From DATDVT01 sp035289905 (GTDB lineage Archaea; Nanobdellota; Nanobdellia; SCGC-AAA011-G17; GW2011-AR18): a stretch of DNA of 25,330 nucleotides. This document shows, one piece after another, positions 6,153-13,562 of this stretch; the first letter of the stretch is position 1; the number at the start of each line of letters is the position of its first letter. The stretch lies in the NCBI GenBank assembly GCA_035289905.1, contig DATDVT010000033.1:1-25330 (forward strand). The letters run 5' to 3'. A program made the position numbers and the translations under genes. Under the pieces are notes generated by a model. That model had not been told where the DNA came from, made no database searches, and worked only from the letters and a program-made list of their open reading frames with translations.

Positions 6153-6674
6153 TTATAAAAAACTATCTTTTAAGATTGATTTTATTTTATTTACAAAAAG
6201 AACTGTTTTTATCCTTAACTGTTCTACTTCTTGCTTTTCAAATTTTGTTTTTGTTGAATAGATTGCATCTTCTCTTTTATTTTTTGATTCTACATAAAAT
6301 AAGACATCTTGATAGTCCAGCATAATTGATAATAATTCAATATCTTCCTTAGAAATTTCTTTTTTGTAAAATTCACTTATTAAAATATATAATGTTGCTA
6401 GGTGATCTTTTGAAGAATAGCTTTTAGTTAAAATAAGTGCTAACGCTGCATGATAGCAAGAATAATAACAACCTGTAATGGCCCAATCAAGAAATCCCAA
6501 CTTAATATTTTCTACAACAAACCTTAGATTATTTTCTGATTTTAGGATATGCCCTTTTATTTCTTGAGAATCTATCTCTTGTTTCTTTATTATTCCCTGT
6601 ATTAAAAATTCTGAAAGTTTTGATTTGAGAATTTCTTCTTTATTTAATAAATTTTGTAAATCATATTCTTTCAT
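6153..6674 (-). CDS. HEPN-domain protein, partner of the second MNT nucleotidyltransferase
   Basis: This 173-residue helical protein overlaps the end of the upstream nucleotidyltransferase gene by 14 bases (6661-6674). GCYYSCYHAALALILTKSY at about residues 78-96 is a typical HEPN helix, and EDIELLSIMLDYQDVLFYV leads into KREDAIYS. The last carries an R-x4-Y pattern comparable to RHEITY in the first module, but the usual catalytic His is missing, so RNase activity is doubtful. In established pairs the HEPN protein is the toxin and is AMPylated by its MNT partner. The two HEPN proteins of this window are clearly different in sequence, so the modules are not a recent duplication. Confidence 0.8.
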   Translation of the reverse strand: MKEYDLQNLLNKEEILKSKLSEFLIQGIIKKQEIDSQEIKGHILKSENNLRFVVENIKLGFLDWAITGCYYSCYHAALALILTKSYSSKDHLATLYILISEFYKKEISKEDIELLSIMLDYQDVLFYVESKNKREDAIYSTKTKFEKQEVEQLRIKTVLFVNKIKSILKDSFL

Positions 6675-7263
6675 GACTTAATTCCTCGTAAAATTGTACA
6701 TGGTTGATTAAAGGATACCCAGTTTTTATTGCTGATTGTATAACCGGATCTTCTTTTAATTTAAGTTCTTTTTTATAATCTTTATAAACTATTTGAAAAG
6801 TGCTTATTTTTTGGGCTTGTAATGCATCTACTTCCTTTTCTGCTTTTTTTGGATCTATTTTATTATTTGTGATAATAAGAATATCTAAGTCTGAATCTTG
6901 TGTATAATTTTCTTTTGCTGTTGAACCAAAGAGGATTGTATAAATTGGCTGTTCTGGAAGATTAATAAGATAGGTATTAATTGCTTGCTTTTTAATTTCT
7001 GGAAGTTTTTCAAACTTATTTATATCAAAAAATGAGAATATTGCAAATATCCTTTTTGTTGATTTAATTCCATATCTTTTTTGATTTCCTTCTTTTTTTG
7101 AGTATAAGATATTTTTTTTCTCTAATAAATAGAGATAACGTGTAATACTTTGCCCTTCAAGTTTTATTCTCCTAGATAGTTCTCTTAAATGAATTGTTTG
7201 CCATTTGTTATTGTAAAAATAACCCATAATTTTTTCTATTCCTGGTTTTAATATTGTTGTCAT
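6661..7263 (-). CDS. Winged-helix MNT-type nucleotidyltransferase, second module
   Basis: This is a 200-residue protein with a winged helix at residues 1-70 (IHLRELSRRI, QSITRYLYLLEKKNILYSKK) and then a nucleotidyltransferase domain. The signature GSTAKENYTQDSDLD (113-127) again fits GSx10DxD, so the metal-binding aspartates D125 and D127 are present. It is organised like the protein at 884-1432 but shares little sequence beyond the motifs. The presumed role is as AMP-transferring antitoxin of the overlapping HEPN gene and autorepressor. The motif AACAATCGTT lies six bases before its ATG, matching the core of the repeats before the first module. Confidence 0.87.
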   Translation of the reverse strand: MTTILKPGIEKIMGYFYNNKWQTIHLRELSRRIKLEGQSITRYLYLLEKKNILYSKKEGNQKRYGIKSTKRIFAIFSFFDINKFEKLPEIKKQAINTYLINLPEQPIYTILFGSTAKENYTQDSDLDILIITNNKIDPKKAEKEVDALQAQKISTFQIVYKDYKKELKLKEDPVIQSAIKTGYPLINHVQFYEELSHERI

Positions 7264-7269
7264 TTTGTT

Positions 7270-7279
7270 AACGATTGTT
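7270..7279 (-). promoter_or_regulatory. Operator-like motif before the second MNT gene
   Basis: On the minus strand this reads AACAATCGTT, identical to the core of the 809-827 and 858-876 repeats. It ends six bases before the ATG at 7263; the corresponding gap in the first module is nine bases. A TATA-like CTTTATAAA lies farther upstream at 7295-7303, so the motif covers the expected transcription start. Binding by the winged-helix protein it precedes is inferred. Confidence 0.55.
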
Positions 7280-7325
7280 GTAATTATTATAACATTTATA
7301 AAGCTTTTGTTTTTAAAAAAAAGAA

Positions 7326-7676
7326 TTATTTTCTAGAGTTTTTGGTTAATTTTCTATAGGCTTCTACATCTTCCCAAGTATAAAAAGTAATCTTCTCTAC
7401 ATTACCTTCACCATTTTTTACACAGTCTTCAACTTTATGATCTTTACAGATTATTGGCCTAGTATCATACTTTATACATTTGTTTTGTTCATTATGATAA
7501 AATTTACATGGTGTACTAAATTCAACAATCCAATCATTTTCATTATCTATATAGACTATAACATTTTCATGGGCAATTAACCACCTGATTTCATCAAAAT
7601 CTTCATCATTTTCTGGTTCGTCTATAGTAACTGATGCATATTCACAACAAGCTCCTTTACATTCTTCGCAATTCAT
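7326..7676 (-). CDS. YkgJ-family cysteine-cluster protein
   Basis: This 116-residue protein begins with the CxxCx3CC cluster CEECKGACC (residues 3-11). It continues with further cysteines in TPCKFYHNEQNKCIKYDTRP and CKDHKVEDC, the arrangement of the YkgJ/UPF0153 zinc- or iron-chelate family. The biochemical role of the family is not settled; a bound metal or Fe-S cluster is likely. It is the last gene of the minus-strand run truD, helical protein, ftsY, and starts 33 bases after ftsY ends. A second member of the family is encoded at 12020-12436. There is no signal peptide, so it is cytoplasmic. Confidence 0.85.
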   Translation of the reverse strand: MNCEECKGACCEYASVTIDEPENDEDFDEIRWLIAHENVIVYIDNENDWIVEFSTPCKFYHNEQNKCIKYDTRPIICKDHKVEDCVKNGEGNVEKITFYTWEDVEAYRKLTKNSRK

Positions 7677-7708
7677 GTTTTGAATTGAAAATAGATATTA
7701 TTTAAAGG

Positions 7709-8767
7709 TTACTCAAATAGATTTTTAATAATTTTTTCTTTATTAAACGTTTCCAAGTCCCCTAATTCTTGACCTATACCTATAAAGATAATTGGTTTTT
7801 TTGTAACATATGCTGCTGAGATCATTGCACCGCCTTTATCATCTATATCTGCTTTAGAAAGAATTATTGCATCAATTCCAATCTTTTTGTTGAATTCATT
7901 TGCTTGTATAACTACATCATTTCCAGTTATGCTTTCACCTACAAAAATCTTTAAATCTGGTTTTACAACTCTGCTAATTTTTTCTAATTCCACCATTAAA
8001 TTTGCATTTGAGTGTTGACGACCTGCTGTATCAATTAGAACTACATCAATATTTTTTGCTTCGCAAAATCGAACACTATCGAAAGCTACCGCTGCAGGAT
8101 CTGAACCATAGTCATGCTTTATTACTCTTATCCCTAAATTATCTCCATGAGTTTCTAGTTGTTTTATTGCTGCTGCTCTGAATGTATCTGCTGCAGCCAT
8201 AACACAGGAGATTTTATTAATTTTAAAATAATAAGCTAATTTTGCTATAGAGGTTGTCTTCCCAACACCATTTACACCTATAAAACAGATCACAAAGGGT
8301 TTCTTTTCTTTAACTCTTTCTATTAAATTTATTTTTTCTATATTAAATAAAGATTCTATTGAGTTTTTTAATGATTCTAAAACTAAACACTCTATTTTTG
8401 ATCTTTGTAATTGTTTATCTACTAACTCTTTAGATAGATCTCCTTTTATTTTTTCTATTACTTCTACTGCTACATTATTTTCTAGCAATAATACTTCTAA
8501 ATTCCAAAAAATTTCATTAAATTGTTCTTGAGAGAGTTTTTTTGTTGTTATTTTTTCTTTGAATCTAGTGACTAAACTTTTTTCTTTTATTGACTCTGGA
8601 ATTGGTACGTTTATCTCTTGTTCAATCTCTTTTTTGATTATTATTTCTTCTATTGGTGTTGATACTTCAAGGGGTGTTATTTCCTTTGGACTTTCTACTT
8701 CTTTTTCGATTTTTTTTGAGAAGACTGAAACTGCAGATTTTAGTTTTTCTTTGAGGGAGTTAAACAT
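7709..8767 (-). CDS. ftsY: FtsY, SRP receptor GTPase
   Basis: I start the gene at the ATG at 8767 (352 residues); a TTG four codons upstream is the alternative. Residues 1-60 form an acidic, low-complexity A domain. The N domain follows, then the G domain with P-loop GVNGVGKTT (164-172), DTFRAAAIKQLE, DTAGR and SKADIDDKGGA. The last replaces the usual TKxDxDxKGGA threonine by serine. FtsY receives SRP-bound ribosomes at the membrane by forming a GTPase pair with SRP54, encoded 2.4 kb away in the same orientation. The gene lies 67 bases downstream of an uncharacterised helical protein and close to truD, probably in one transcription unit. Confidence 0.96.
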   Translation of the reverse strand: MFNSLKEKLKSAVSVFSKKIEKEVESPKEITPLEVSTPIEEIIIKKEIEQEINVPIPESIKEKSLVTRFKEKITTKKLSQEQFNEIFWNLEVLLLENNVAVEVIEKIKGDLSKELVDKQLQRSKIECLVLESLKNSIESLFNIEKINLIERVKEKKPFVICFIGVNGVGKTTSIAKLAYYFKINKISCVMAAADTFRAAAIKQLETHGDNLGIRVIKHDYGSDPAAVAFDSVRFCEAKNIDVVLIDTAGRQHSNANLMVELEKISRVVKPDLKIFVGESITGNDVVIQANEFNKKIGIDAIILSKADIDDKGGAMISAAYVTKKPIIFIGIGQELGDLETFNKEKIIKNLFE

Positions 8768-8834
8768 AGATAAAAACAAGGTAGGAAGTTATAAAAAGTT
8801 TTTCTGAGACATATTTTATTATTTTTTGGTAAAA

Positions 8835-9827
8835 TCAAACTGAATTTAATATTTTTCTTGCTTTTTCTGGATCATTATGTTTTAAAGAATTAATAACACT
8901 TTGAAAGTCCGATTCAAATTCGCAATATGGGGAAATATTTTCAATTTTTGTTTCTGGAACTGGTTTGTTTATTTTAAAAGAGGGGGTTTTTATTTTAATT
9001 TCTTTTGTTTTTGTAACTTCTTCTTGAGAAGAGATTTCTGAAATTATTTGTTTTGCTTTATTAGAAAGATTTTCTATTGGTTTTATATCTATTTGATGAG
9101 GATTAGTTATCTTTTTATGTAAGTCATATAAGGGGTGATATTGATTAATCCCTTGGGAATTGAGATATGTACTTTTTGTTATTAATTCTTCTTTATTTAA
9201 TTTTAATATGTTCGTGGACTGTATATTAATTTTTTTTGAATATGCGTTCTGAATTAGAATAGGATAAGCAATTCTTTTATAGAGTTTTTCTAATTCTATA
9301 TGCAGCTTTAAAAATATTTTTTTATCTAAATCTGGAATTCTATTAATTAATAGAAGTAAATTCGAAAATTCTTCTCTTGCTTTTTCTAGATGGCCATAGG
9401 TGATTAGATCTTTTGTTTTCTTTAATTTTTCGTCAAAAGATTTTAAATTTAAAACTTGTTGACAGTCTACTAGATCTATCGATTTTTTTGTTTTAATATA
9501 CTTTTTAATTGATTCTATAGATGGTAATTTTTTAGCTAATTCATAGTTTTCTATATATTCTACAAGATCTAAGGATTTATGTAGCTGTATTGGATCTCCT
9601 TTTTGAGCAAATAACTCTGCTTCATTTAAATGTAAGTATAGTTTTAATTCATTATAATAAATTAATGTTTTTTGTTTTAATTCTTCTGTTTTTTTATTTT
9701 TGGGAAGTTTATCGAATATGGCTTTTAAATGATTATATGACGCAATAGCTTTTGAAAAATCTCCGTTTGAGATTTGGTCTAATGCTCTATTTAATTGTGA
9801 AAGATAAGTTTCATGAGTAATTTGCAT
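8835..9827 (-). CDS. Uncharacterised all-helical protein between truD and ftsY
   Basis: This 330-residue protein has no signal peptide or membrane segment. The first ~200 residues look like TPR-type helical hairpins (NGDFSKAIASYNHLKAIFDKL, and YGHLEKAREEFSNLLLLI near 145-160). A Ser/Glu/Lys/Pro-rich linker follows at about 255-300, and a short closing helical unit ends HNDPEKARKILNSV. I do not recognise a named family; similar TPR-like proteins are frequent in DPANN genomes. It starts 14 bases after truD ends, so the two are co-transcribed and possibly continue into ftsY. Repeat architecture suggests protein binding, but the partner is unknown. Confidence 0.75.
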   Translation of the reverse strand: MQITHETYLSQLNRALDQISNGDFSKAIASYNHLKAIFDKLPKNKKTEELKQKTLIYYNELKLYLHLNEAELFAQKGDPIQLHKSLDLVEYIENYELAKKLPSIESIKKYIKTKKSIDLVDCQQVLNLKSFDEKLKKTKDLITYGHLEKAREEFSNLLLLINRIPDLDKKIFLKLHIELEKLYKRIAYPILIQNAYSKKINIQSTNILKLNKEELITKSTYLNSQGINQYHPLYDLHKKITNPHQIDIKPIENLSNKAKQIISEISSQEEVTKTKEIKIKTPSFKINKPVPETKIENISPYCEFESDFQSVINSLKHNDPEKARKILNSV

Positions 9828-9841
9828 AATTGTTATATTTG

Positions 9842-10747
9842 TTATTTATTTAAAAAGTTTTTTAAATAATTCATTTTTTCTATAACTATCGTAGCGTATG
9901 ATCCTTTAGGTAATGTAAATGAAATTTTATTGTCTTCTATTGTAAAGTCTAAAATTTTGACAATTAAATCTCTAACTTTGGATATATTTATTAATTCTGG
10001 GAATTGTTTTATAATAAAATTTTGTTTTGTTATGTTTTCTTCTTTTAATATATTCTTATAGATAACTTCTATTTTTTTGTTTTTGAATTTTGCGTCAAAA
10101 GAAATTAAAGGGATTTGGATATTTTTTGGTTCTATTGTTGAATATTTTGTCTCTAAATATGTTTCTGTAACCTTATTCCATAAATATGATTGATAGGCAG
10201 ATAGGTATAGAGAGAGTAAATGAAAATCTAATTTTCTTAATTCATTTATTGGTTGATTAGATTCTTGGTTTGTTATTAGTTTATAGGCTGTTTTAAAATT
10301 GTTTGTTATTAAACATTTTCCTATTTGTATATTATTTTTTGAAAACCTTTGTTCTCCAAAATAGTTTTCTATGAAATCTATTTTTATTGGGGCTTCATTT
10401 AATTTTATCTGAAATTTATTTGCTTTTAAAGAACCAAGTGTTATTGCTTTTGATCCATTATATAATGGTTTTATGACAACATCTTTAATTTTTAAACCTT
10501 CAATTTGCTTTTTAGTTATTCTAAATAAAGAGAAATATTGGGTTGTTATTCCTTGTTTATCTTTTAAACCCGCATATCCAATTTGAGACCTTTGAATATG
10601 TAATTTTTTCTGTAAAATTGAAATTATGTCTAAGGTATTCCATTGTTTTTTTGTTAATTTGATATATAAATAAGGACCTGATGAATTATCAAGATCAATC
10701 ATTTCTTCTACAATAAAGTCTTCAGGTTTTTCTTTTGTTTTATACAT
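9842..10747 (-). CDS. truD: TruD, tRNA pseudouridine(13) synthase
   Basis: This is a 301-residue protein. It has the family N-terminus KEKPEDFIVEE, the catalytic motif YAGLKDKQGITTQYFS with the nucleophile at Asp63, PLYNGSKAITLGSLKANKF at about 94-111, and NYFGEQRFS (128-136). The later QSYLWNKV and the closing GSYATIVIEKM also fit. TruD converts U13 of certain tRNAs to pseudouridine. Archaeal members are often 350-440 residues, so this one is compact, probably through a shortened TRUD insertion domain. It is divergent from apgM across 37 bases and heads the transcript that continues to the helical protein and ftsY. Confidence 0.95.
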   Translation of the reverse strand: MYKTKEKPEDFIVEEMIDLDNSSGPYLYIKLTKKQWNTLDIISILQKKLHIQRSQIGYAGLKDKQGITTQYFSLFRITKKQIEGLKIKDVVIKPLYNGSKAITLGSLKANKFQIKLNEAPIKIDFIENYFGEQRFSKNNIQIGKCLITNNFKTAYKLITNQESNQPINELRKLDFHLLSLYLSAYQSYLWNKVTETYLETKYSTIEPKNIQIPLISFDAKFKNKKIEVIYKNILKEENITKQNFIIKQFPELINISKVRDLIVKILDFTIEDNKISFTLPKGSYATIVIEKMNYLKNFLNK

Positions 10748-10753
10748 AATAAT

Positions 10754-10764
10754 CTTTAAAAAGG
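10754..10764 (+). promoter_or_regulatory. TATA-like box of apgM in the truD-apgM spacer
   Basis: CTTTAAAAAGG lies 21-31 bases before the apgM ATG at 10785 within a spacer of only 37 bases. The truD promoter must overlap it or extend into apgM, so the two genes may influence each other's initiation. Confidence 0.4.
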
Positions 10765-10784
10765 ATGTCTATTTAATTGTTTTT

Positions 10785-11984
10785 ATGAAAATATTTTGCA
10801 TAATTGATGGGTTAGGAGATAGGGGTTGTAGAGTTTTAGGTGGAAAGACTCCTTTAGAATATGCGGCTATTCCTAATTTAAATGAAATGGCTAAAAATGG
10901 TAAAACTGGACTGGTTTATCCTGTTGAGCCTGGTTATGTTCCTCAGAGTGATGAGGGTGTTTTGAGTTTATTGGGTTATAATTTAAAAAAATTTTATACT
11001 GGCAGGGGAGTTATTGAGGCTATTGGCGCAAATATGCAATTTAAACAGGGAGATCTTGCTCTTAGGGCTAATTTTGCAACACTTGTTGGAGGAAAATTAG
11101 TTGATAGGAGGGTTGGCAGGAGTTTAAGTTCTGATGAAGCTAAGAAGCTAGCTCAAGATGTTAATAAATACGTTAAGTTAGATATTGGTTTTGAGTTTAG
11201 ACATACTGTTGAACATAGGGGAGTTTTAATTTTAAAAAGGAATCAAGGAATTATATTAAGTGATAAAATTAGTAATGTAGATGGAGAATATGGTGGGAGT
11301 TTAGCTTGTAGAGCACTAAATAAAAATGCATATAATACTGCAATTATAGTCAATGAGTTTTTAGCTAATTCTAGAGAGATATTAAAAGATAATAAAATTA
11401 ATTTAAAGAGAAAAAAAATGGGTTTATTAGAGGCTAATTTTATTTTATTAAGGGGCGCAGGGAATAATATTCCTATTTTAAAGAAGAAAAAGAATTGGTG
11501 TGCTGTTTTAAGTATGCCAGTTGAAATTGGGATAGCTAGGTTATGTGGTATGCAAGTGAAACAAGTCAAAGTGCCTGCGTTAAAAAGAGATATTTATGAT
11601 AGTTTATATAAAAAATTAAATTTGGCTATAAAAACAGCTATTAAATCTATAAAATCTAAAGATTATGAACACTATTATATTCATTTTAAAGAAATAGATA
11701 TACCTGGTCATGATAATAGACCAAACGATAAGGTGAAAATGTTGGAATTATTAGACAAGAAGTTTTTTTCTTTTATTAAAAAAATTAAAAATGTGGAGAT
11801 TATTGTTACTGGGGATCATAGCACTCCATGTGAATTGAGAAAACATTCTGAAGATCCTGTACCCCTATTATGGTATGGGAAAACAGCAGATGATACTCAA
11901 GAGTTTAATGAAGTAGCTTGCAAAAAAGGAGAATTAGGTGAATTATTTGGTGATGAAATTTTAAGTTTGTGTGGATGGGAATAG
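10785..11984 (+). CDS. apgM: Archaeal 2,3-bisphosphoglycerate-independent phosphoglycerate mutase
   Basis: This 399-residue member of the alkaline phosphatase superfamily interconverts 3- and 2-phosphoglycerate in the lower glycolytic pathway. Metal ligand regions are visible as IDGLGDRG near the start, the serine-containing PQSDEGVLSLLGYN at about 53-66 (family GSDxAxLxxLGYD), FKEIDIPGHDNRPNDK, and VTGDHSTPCELRKHSEDPVPL near the C-terminus. Length and motifs match the archaeal ApgM group, distinct from the bacterial iPGM. SDEG in place of the more frequent SD(T/V)A is a mild variation. A central glycolytic enzyme here implies the organism keeps at least part of that pathway, even if reduced. 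Confidence 0.94.
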   Translation: MKIFCIIDGLGDRGCRVLGGKTPLEYAAIPNLNEMAKNGKTGLVYPVEPGYVPQSDEGVLSLLGYNLKKFYTGRGVIEAIGANMQFKQGDLALRANFATLVGGKLVDRRVGRSLSSDEAKKLAQDVNKYVKLDIGFEFRHTVEHRGVLILKRNQGIILSDKISNVDGEYGGSLACRALNKNAYNTAIIVNEFLANSREILKDNKINLKRKKMGLLEANFILLRGAGNNIPILKKKKNWCAVLSMPVEIGIARLCGMQVKQVKVPALKRDIYDSLYKKLNLAIKTAIKSIKSKDYEHYYIHFKEIDIPGHDNRPNDKVKMLELLDKKFFSFIKKIKNVEIIVTGDHSTPCELRKHSEDPVPLLWYGKTADDTQEFNEVACKKGELGELFGDEILSLCGWE

Positions 11985-11988
11985 ATAG

Positions 11989-12000
11989 GATTATATAATC
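11989..12000 (+). promoter_or_regulatory. Palindromic TATA element before the second cysteine-cluster gene
   Basis: GATTATATAATC is a perfect 12-base palindrome centred about 25 bases before the ATG at 12020, so it can serve as a TATA box. Palindromic TATA elements could also read backwards, but no gene lies that way within range. Confidence 0.4.
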
Positions 12001-12019
12001 TCTATTTATAATTTTAAAT

Positions 12020-12436
12020 ATGGATGTTAATAGGTATATAAATAAAACACGTAATATGTTAAAGAATTATTGTGTGGAAGAATGTAAATCTTATTGTTGT
12101 AGAAATGGTTATTTGATTATAGATGAAGCGGCGGCTAAATTAATTAATGCTAATTTAAAAAAAATAAATGAAATGGAGTATTCTTTAAATTTGAAGGGAG
12201 ATTGTCCTTGTTTAGTTAATTTTAAATGTAAAATTTATAAAAATTCTAATAGACCTACAGCTTGTCAGGATTTTCCAATTTTTGTTGAAGGGAAGACTAT
12301 TAAGCTATCAAATAGATGTTTAGCAGTTAAATCTGGCAAATTTTTTGGTTTTGTTAAAAAAATGAATTCTTTGGGATATGAGATAAAGCAAAGCGGATCT
12401 CTAGCTGATTCTGATTTTTTTAATTTAAAAATATAA
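12020..12436 (+). CDS. YkgJ-like cysteine-cluster protein, second copy
   Basis: The 138-residue product has an N-terminal cysteine cluster in CVEECKSYCCRNG (Cx3Cx3CC, one residue wider than the first copy). It then has GDCPCLVNFKCKIYKNSNRP, TACQDFPIF and CLAVKSG. The order of these cysteine motifs is that of YkgJ/UPF0153 proteins, which probably hold a metal or Fe-S cluster. In many members the arrangement PTxCxxFP follows CxIYxxRP, exactly as here. Function is not established. It lies 35 bases after apgM and 32 bases before the GINS gene, each apparently with its own TATA-like element. Confidence 0.8.
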   Translation: MDVNRYINKTRNMLKNYCVEECKSYCCRNGYLIIDEAAAKLINANLKKINEMEYSLNLKGDCPCLVNFKCKIYKNSNRPTACQDFPIFVEGKTIKLSNRCLAVKSGKFFGFVKKMNSLGYEIKQSGSLADSDFFNLKI

Positions 12437-12468
12437 AACTTTAAAAGTAGGAAATAAATTTTTTGTTT

Positions 12469-13077
12469 ATGGATGTAGTAATTACTTATGAAAGCTTATA
12501 TGAAATGTTAAGATTAGAAAAATTTAGAAAAGAATTACAAAAAATAGACCAGAATTATTATGAAAATGTAACTAACTATTTAAAAGAAAAAAGAGATATT
12601 TTAAAGTCGCAAGAGAGTAAAGATAGTGTTTTTGCTTCTAAGAGTATTTCAAAGACAAGAAAACAGATAGAAAATGTTCAAAAGATATTAAAAGAATTAT
12701 ATGAACGAAGAGAGAGTAAGATTATACAAATGGCTTTATTTTCTTCTAGAATGAATAGTGATGTTGGGAATAGGGGTATTTTTTTAAAACAAGAAGAGTT
12801 TTTTTTTGATCAATTAGTTCAAATTTTTAATCAATATAGGATGGATGTTTTAGATTCTTTAATTAGAGGAAATTTTTTATTGTCTGAACCGAAAAGCATA
12901 AAAAAGGAAGAAGATGTTCAAAAAGATATACAAAAGGTTAAATTTTTAGATGTTGTGCCTAAATTTATAGGTGAAGATTTAAATATTTATGGACCTTATG
13001 AAATGGAACAAGAAGTAGATTTACCGATTAAAATGGTTGATTTATTGGTTAAGATTGGAAAAGTAAAAAAAATATGA
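12469..13077 (+). CDS. GINS complex subunit (Gins15/Gins51-type)
   Basis: I prefer the ATG at 12469 (202 residues) to a TTG two codons earlier; CTTTAAAAGT at 12439-12448 is at TATA distance from it. The N-terminal helical A domain begins with ITYESLYEMLRLEKFRKELQKI. The small C-terminal B domain contains VKFLDVVPKFIGEDLNIYGPYE and DLPIKMVDLLVKIGKVKKI, a hallmark of archaeal GINS proteins (DVPxFxGxD..YGP, then LP). GINS joins MCM and GAN/RecJ-like Cdc45 in the replicative helicase. An A-then-B domain order with terminal B domain fits Gins15/51. The ATGA overlap with eL42 couples replication and translation genes, an arrangement common in archaea. Confidence 0.88.
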   Translation: MDVVITYESLYEMLRLEKFRKELQKIDQNYYENVTNYLKEKRDILKSQESKDSVFASKSISKTRKQIENVQKILKELYERRESKIIQMALFSSRMNSDVGNRGIFLKQEEFFFDQLVQIFNQYRMDVLDSLIRGNFLLSEPKSIKKEEDVQKDIQKVKFLDVVPKFIGEDLNIYGPYEMEQEVDLPIKMVDLLVKIGKVKKI

Positions 13078-13388
13078 AAATGCCTAAATTAATTAAAAGA
13101 TTTTGTCCTCATTGTAAAACAAGTACTGAACAAAAAGTAGATCAATATAAAAGTGCTGGAAAAAGGGGTAGTTTAAGTAAGGGTTCTATTCCTAGAGCTA
13201 AATTAAGAGGAAGAGGAAGAGGTGGAGGAAACAAGGGTAAATGGGGTTCAAGGCCTGCTGTTTCAAAATTCAAAAGAAGTGGTGCAAAAATAAGTAAAAA
13301 AACTACATTTAGGTATACTTGTGGTGTATGTAAGAAAGCTACACAACAATCAAAGGGTATAAGAACTAAGAAGGTGGAATTTATATGA
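13074..13388 (+). CDS. rpl44e: Ribosomal protein eL42 (L44e)
   Basis: This 104-residue ribosomal protein starts at the ATG overlapping the GINS stop; a second in-frame ATG two codons later is equally possible. A zinc ribbon is formed by CPHC (residues 11-14) and CGVCKK near residue 88. Between them is a Gly/Arg/Lys-rich central loop (KLRGRGRGGGNKGKWGSRP) that is longer and more basic than in many archaea. It sits near the ribosomal E site. The stop codon overlaps the eS27 start as ATGA. Order GINS, eL42, eS27, aIF2-alpha, nop10 is the classic archaeal translation cluster. Confidence 0.95.
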   Translation: MKMPKLIKRFCPHCKTSTEQKVDQYKSAGKRGSLSKGSIPRAKLRGRGRGGGNKGKWGSRPAVSKFKRSGAKISKKTTFRYTCGVCKKATQQSKGIRTKKVEFI

Positions 13389-13561
13389 AAAACACAAAAT
13401 CTCAATTTTTAAAAGTAAGATGTAATAATTGTAAAAATGAACAAAATATCTTTGGCAAGAGTAGTTCTAGGGTTAATTGCTTGGTTTGTGATGATATTTT
13501 AGCTGAACCAACTGGGGGAAAGAGTAAAATTAAAGCTAAGATCCTCGAGGTTTTAGAATAA
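13385..13561 (+). CDS. rps27e: Ribosomal protein eS27 (S27e)
   Basis: This is a 58-residue small-subunit protein beginning FLKVRCNNCKNEQNIFGK. Its four zinc cysteines are at 13, 16, 32 and 35 (CNNC and CLVC). The ending ILAEPTGGKSKIKAKILEVLE matches the archaeal S27e C-terminus, where LAxPTGGKAxI is nearly invariant. The ATG overlaps the eL42 stop, and the stop is one base before the aIF2-alpha ATG. The short length and unbroken motif set make this call secure. Confidence 0.95.
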   Translation: MKNTKSQFLKVRCNNCKNEQNIFGKSSSRVNCLVCDDILAEPTGGKSKIKAKILEVLE

Positions 13562-13562
13562 A

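Noticed and set aside
3974..8767. SRP54 and FtsY considered as a recent duplication, since both carry NG domains
   Set aside because: They are the ancient paralogous pair of the SRP pathway, each with its own diagnostic regions (M domain against acidic A domain).
11243..11569. Minus-strand frame opposite apgM
   Set aside because: It is a hydrophobic shadow of a well-supported enzyme gene, without its own start signals or family resemblance.
13142..13405. Long minus-strand frame opposite eL42
   Set aside because: It is the antisense of a Gly/Arg-rich ribosomal protein, giving a Pro/Leu-rich product; eL42 and eS27 explain the region.
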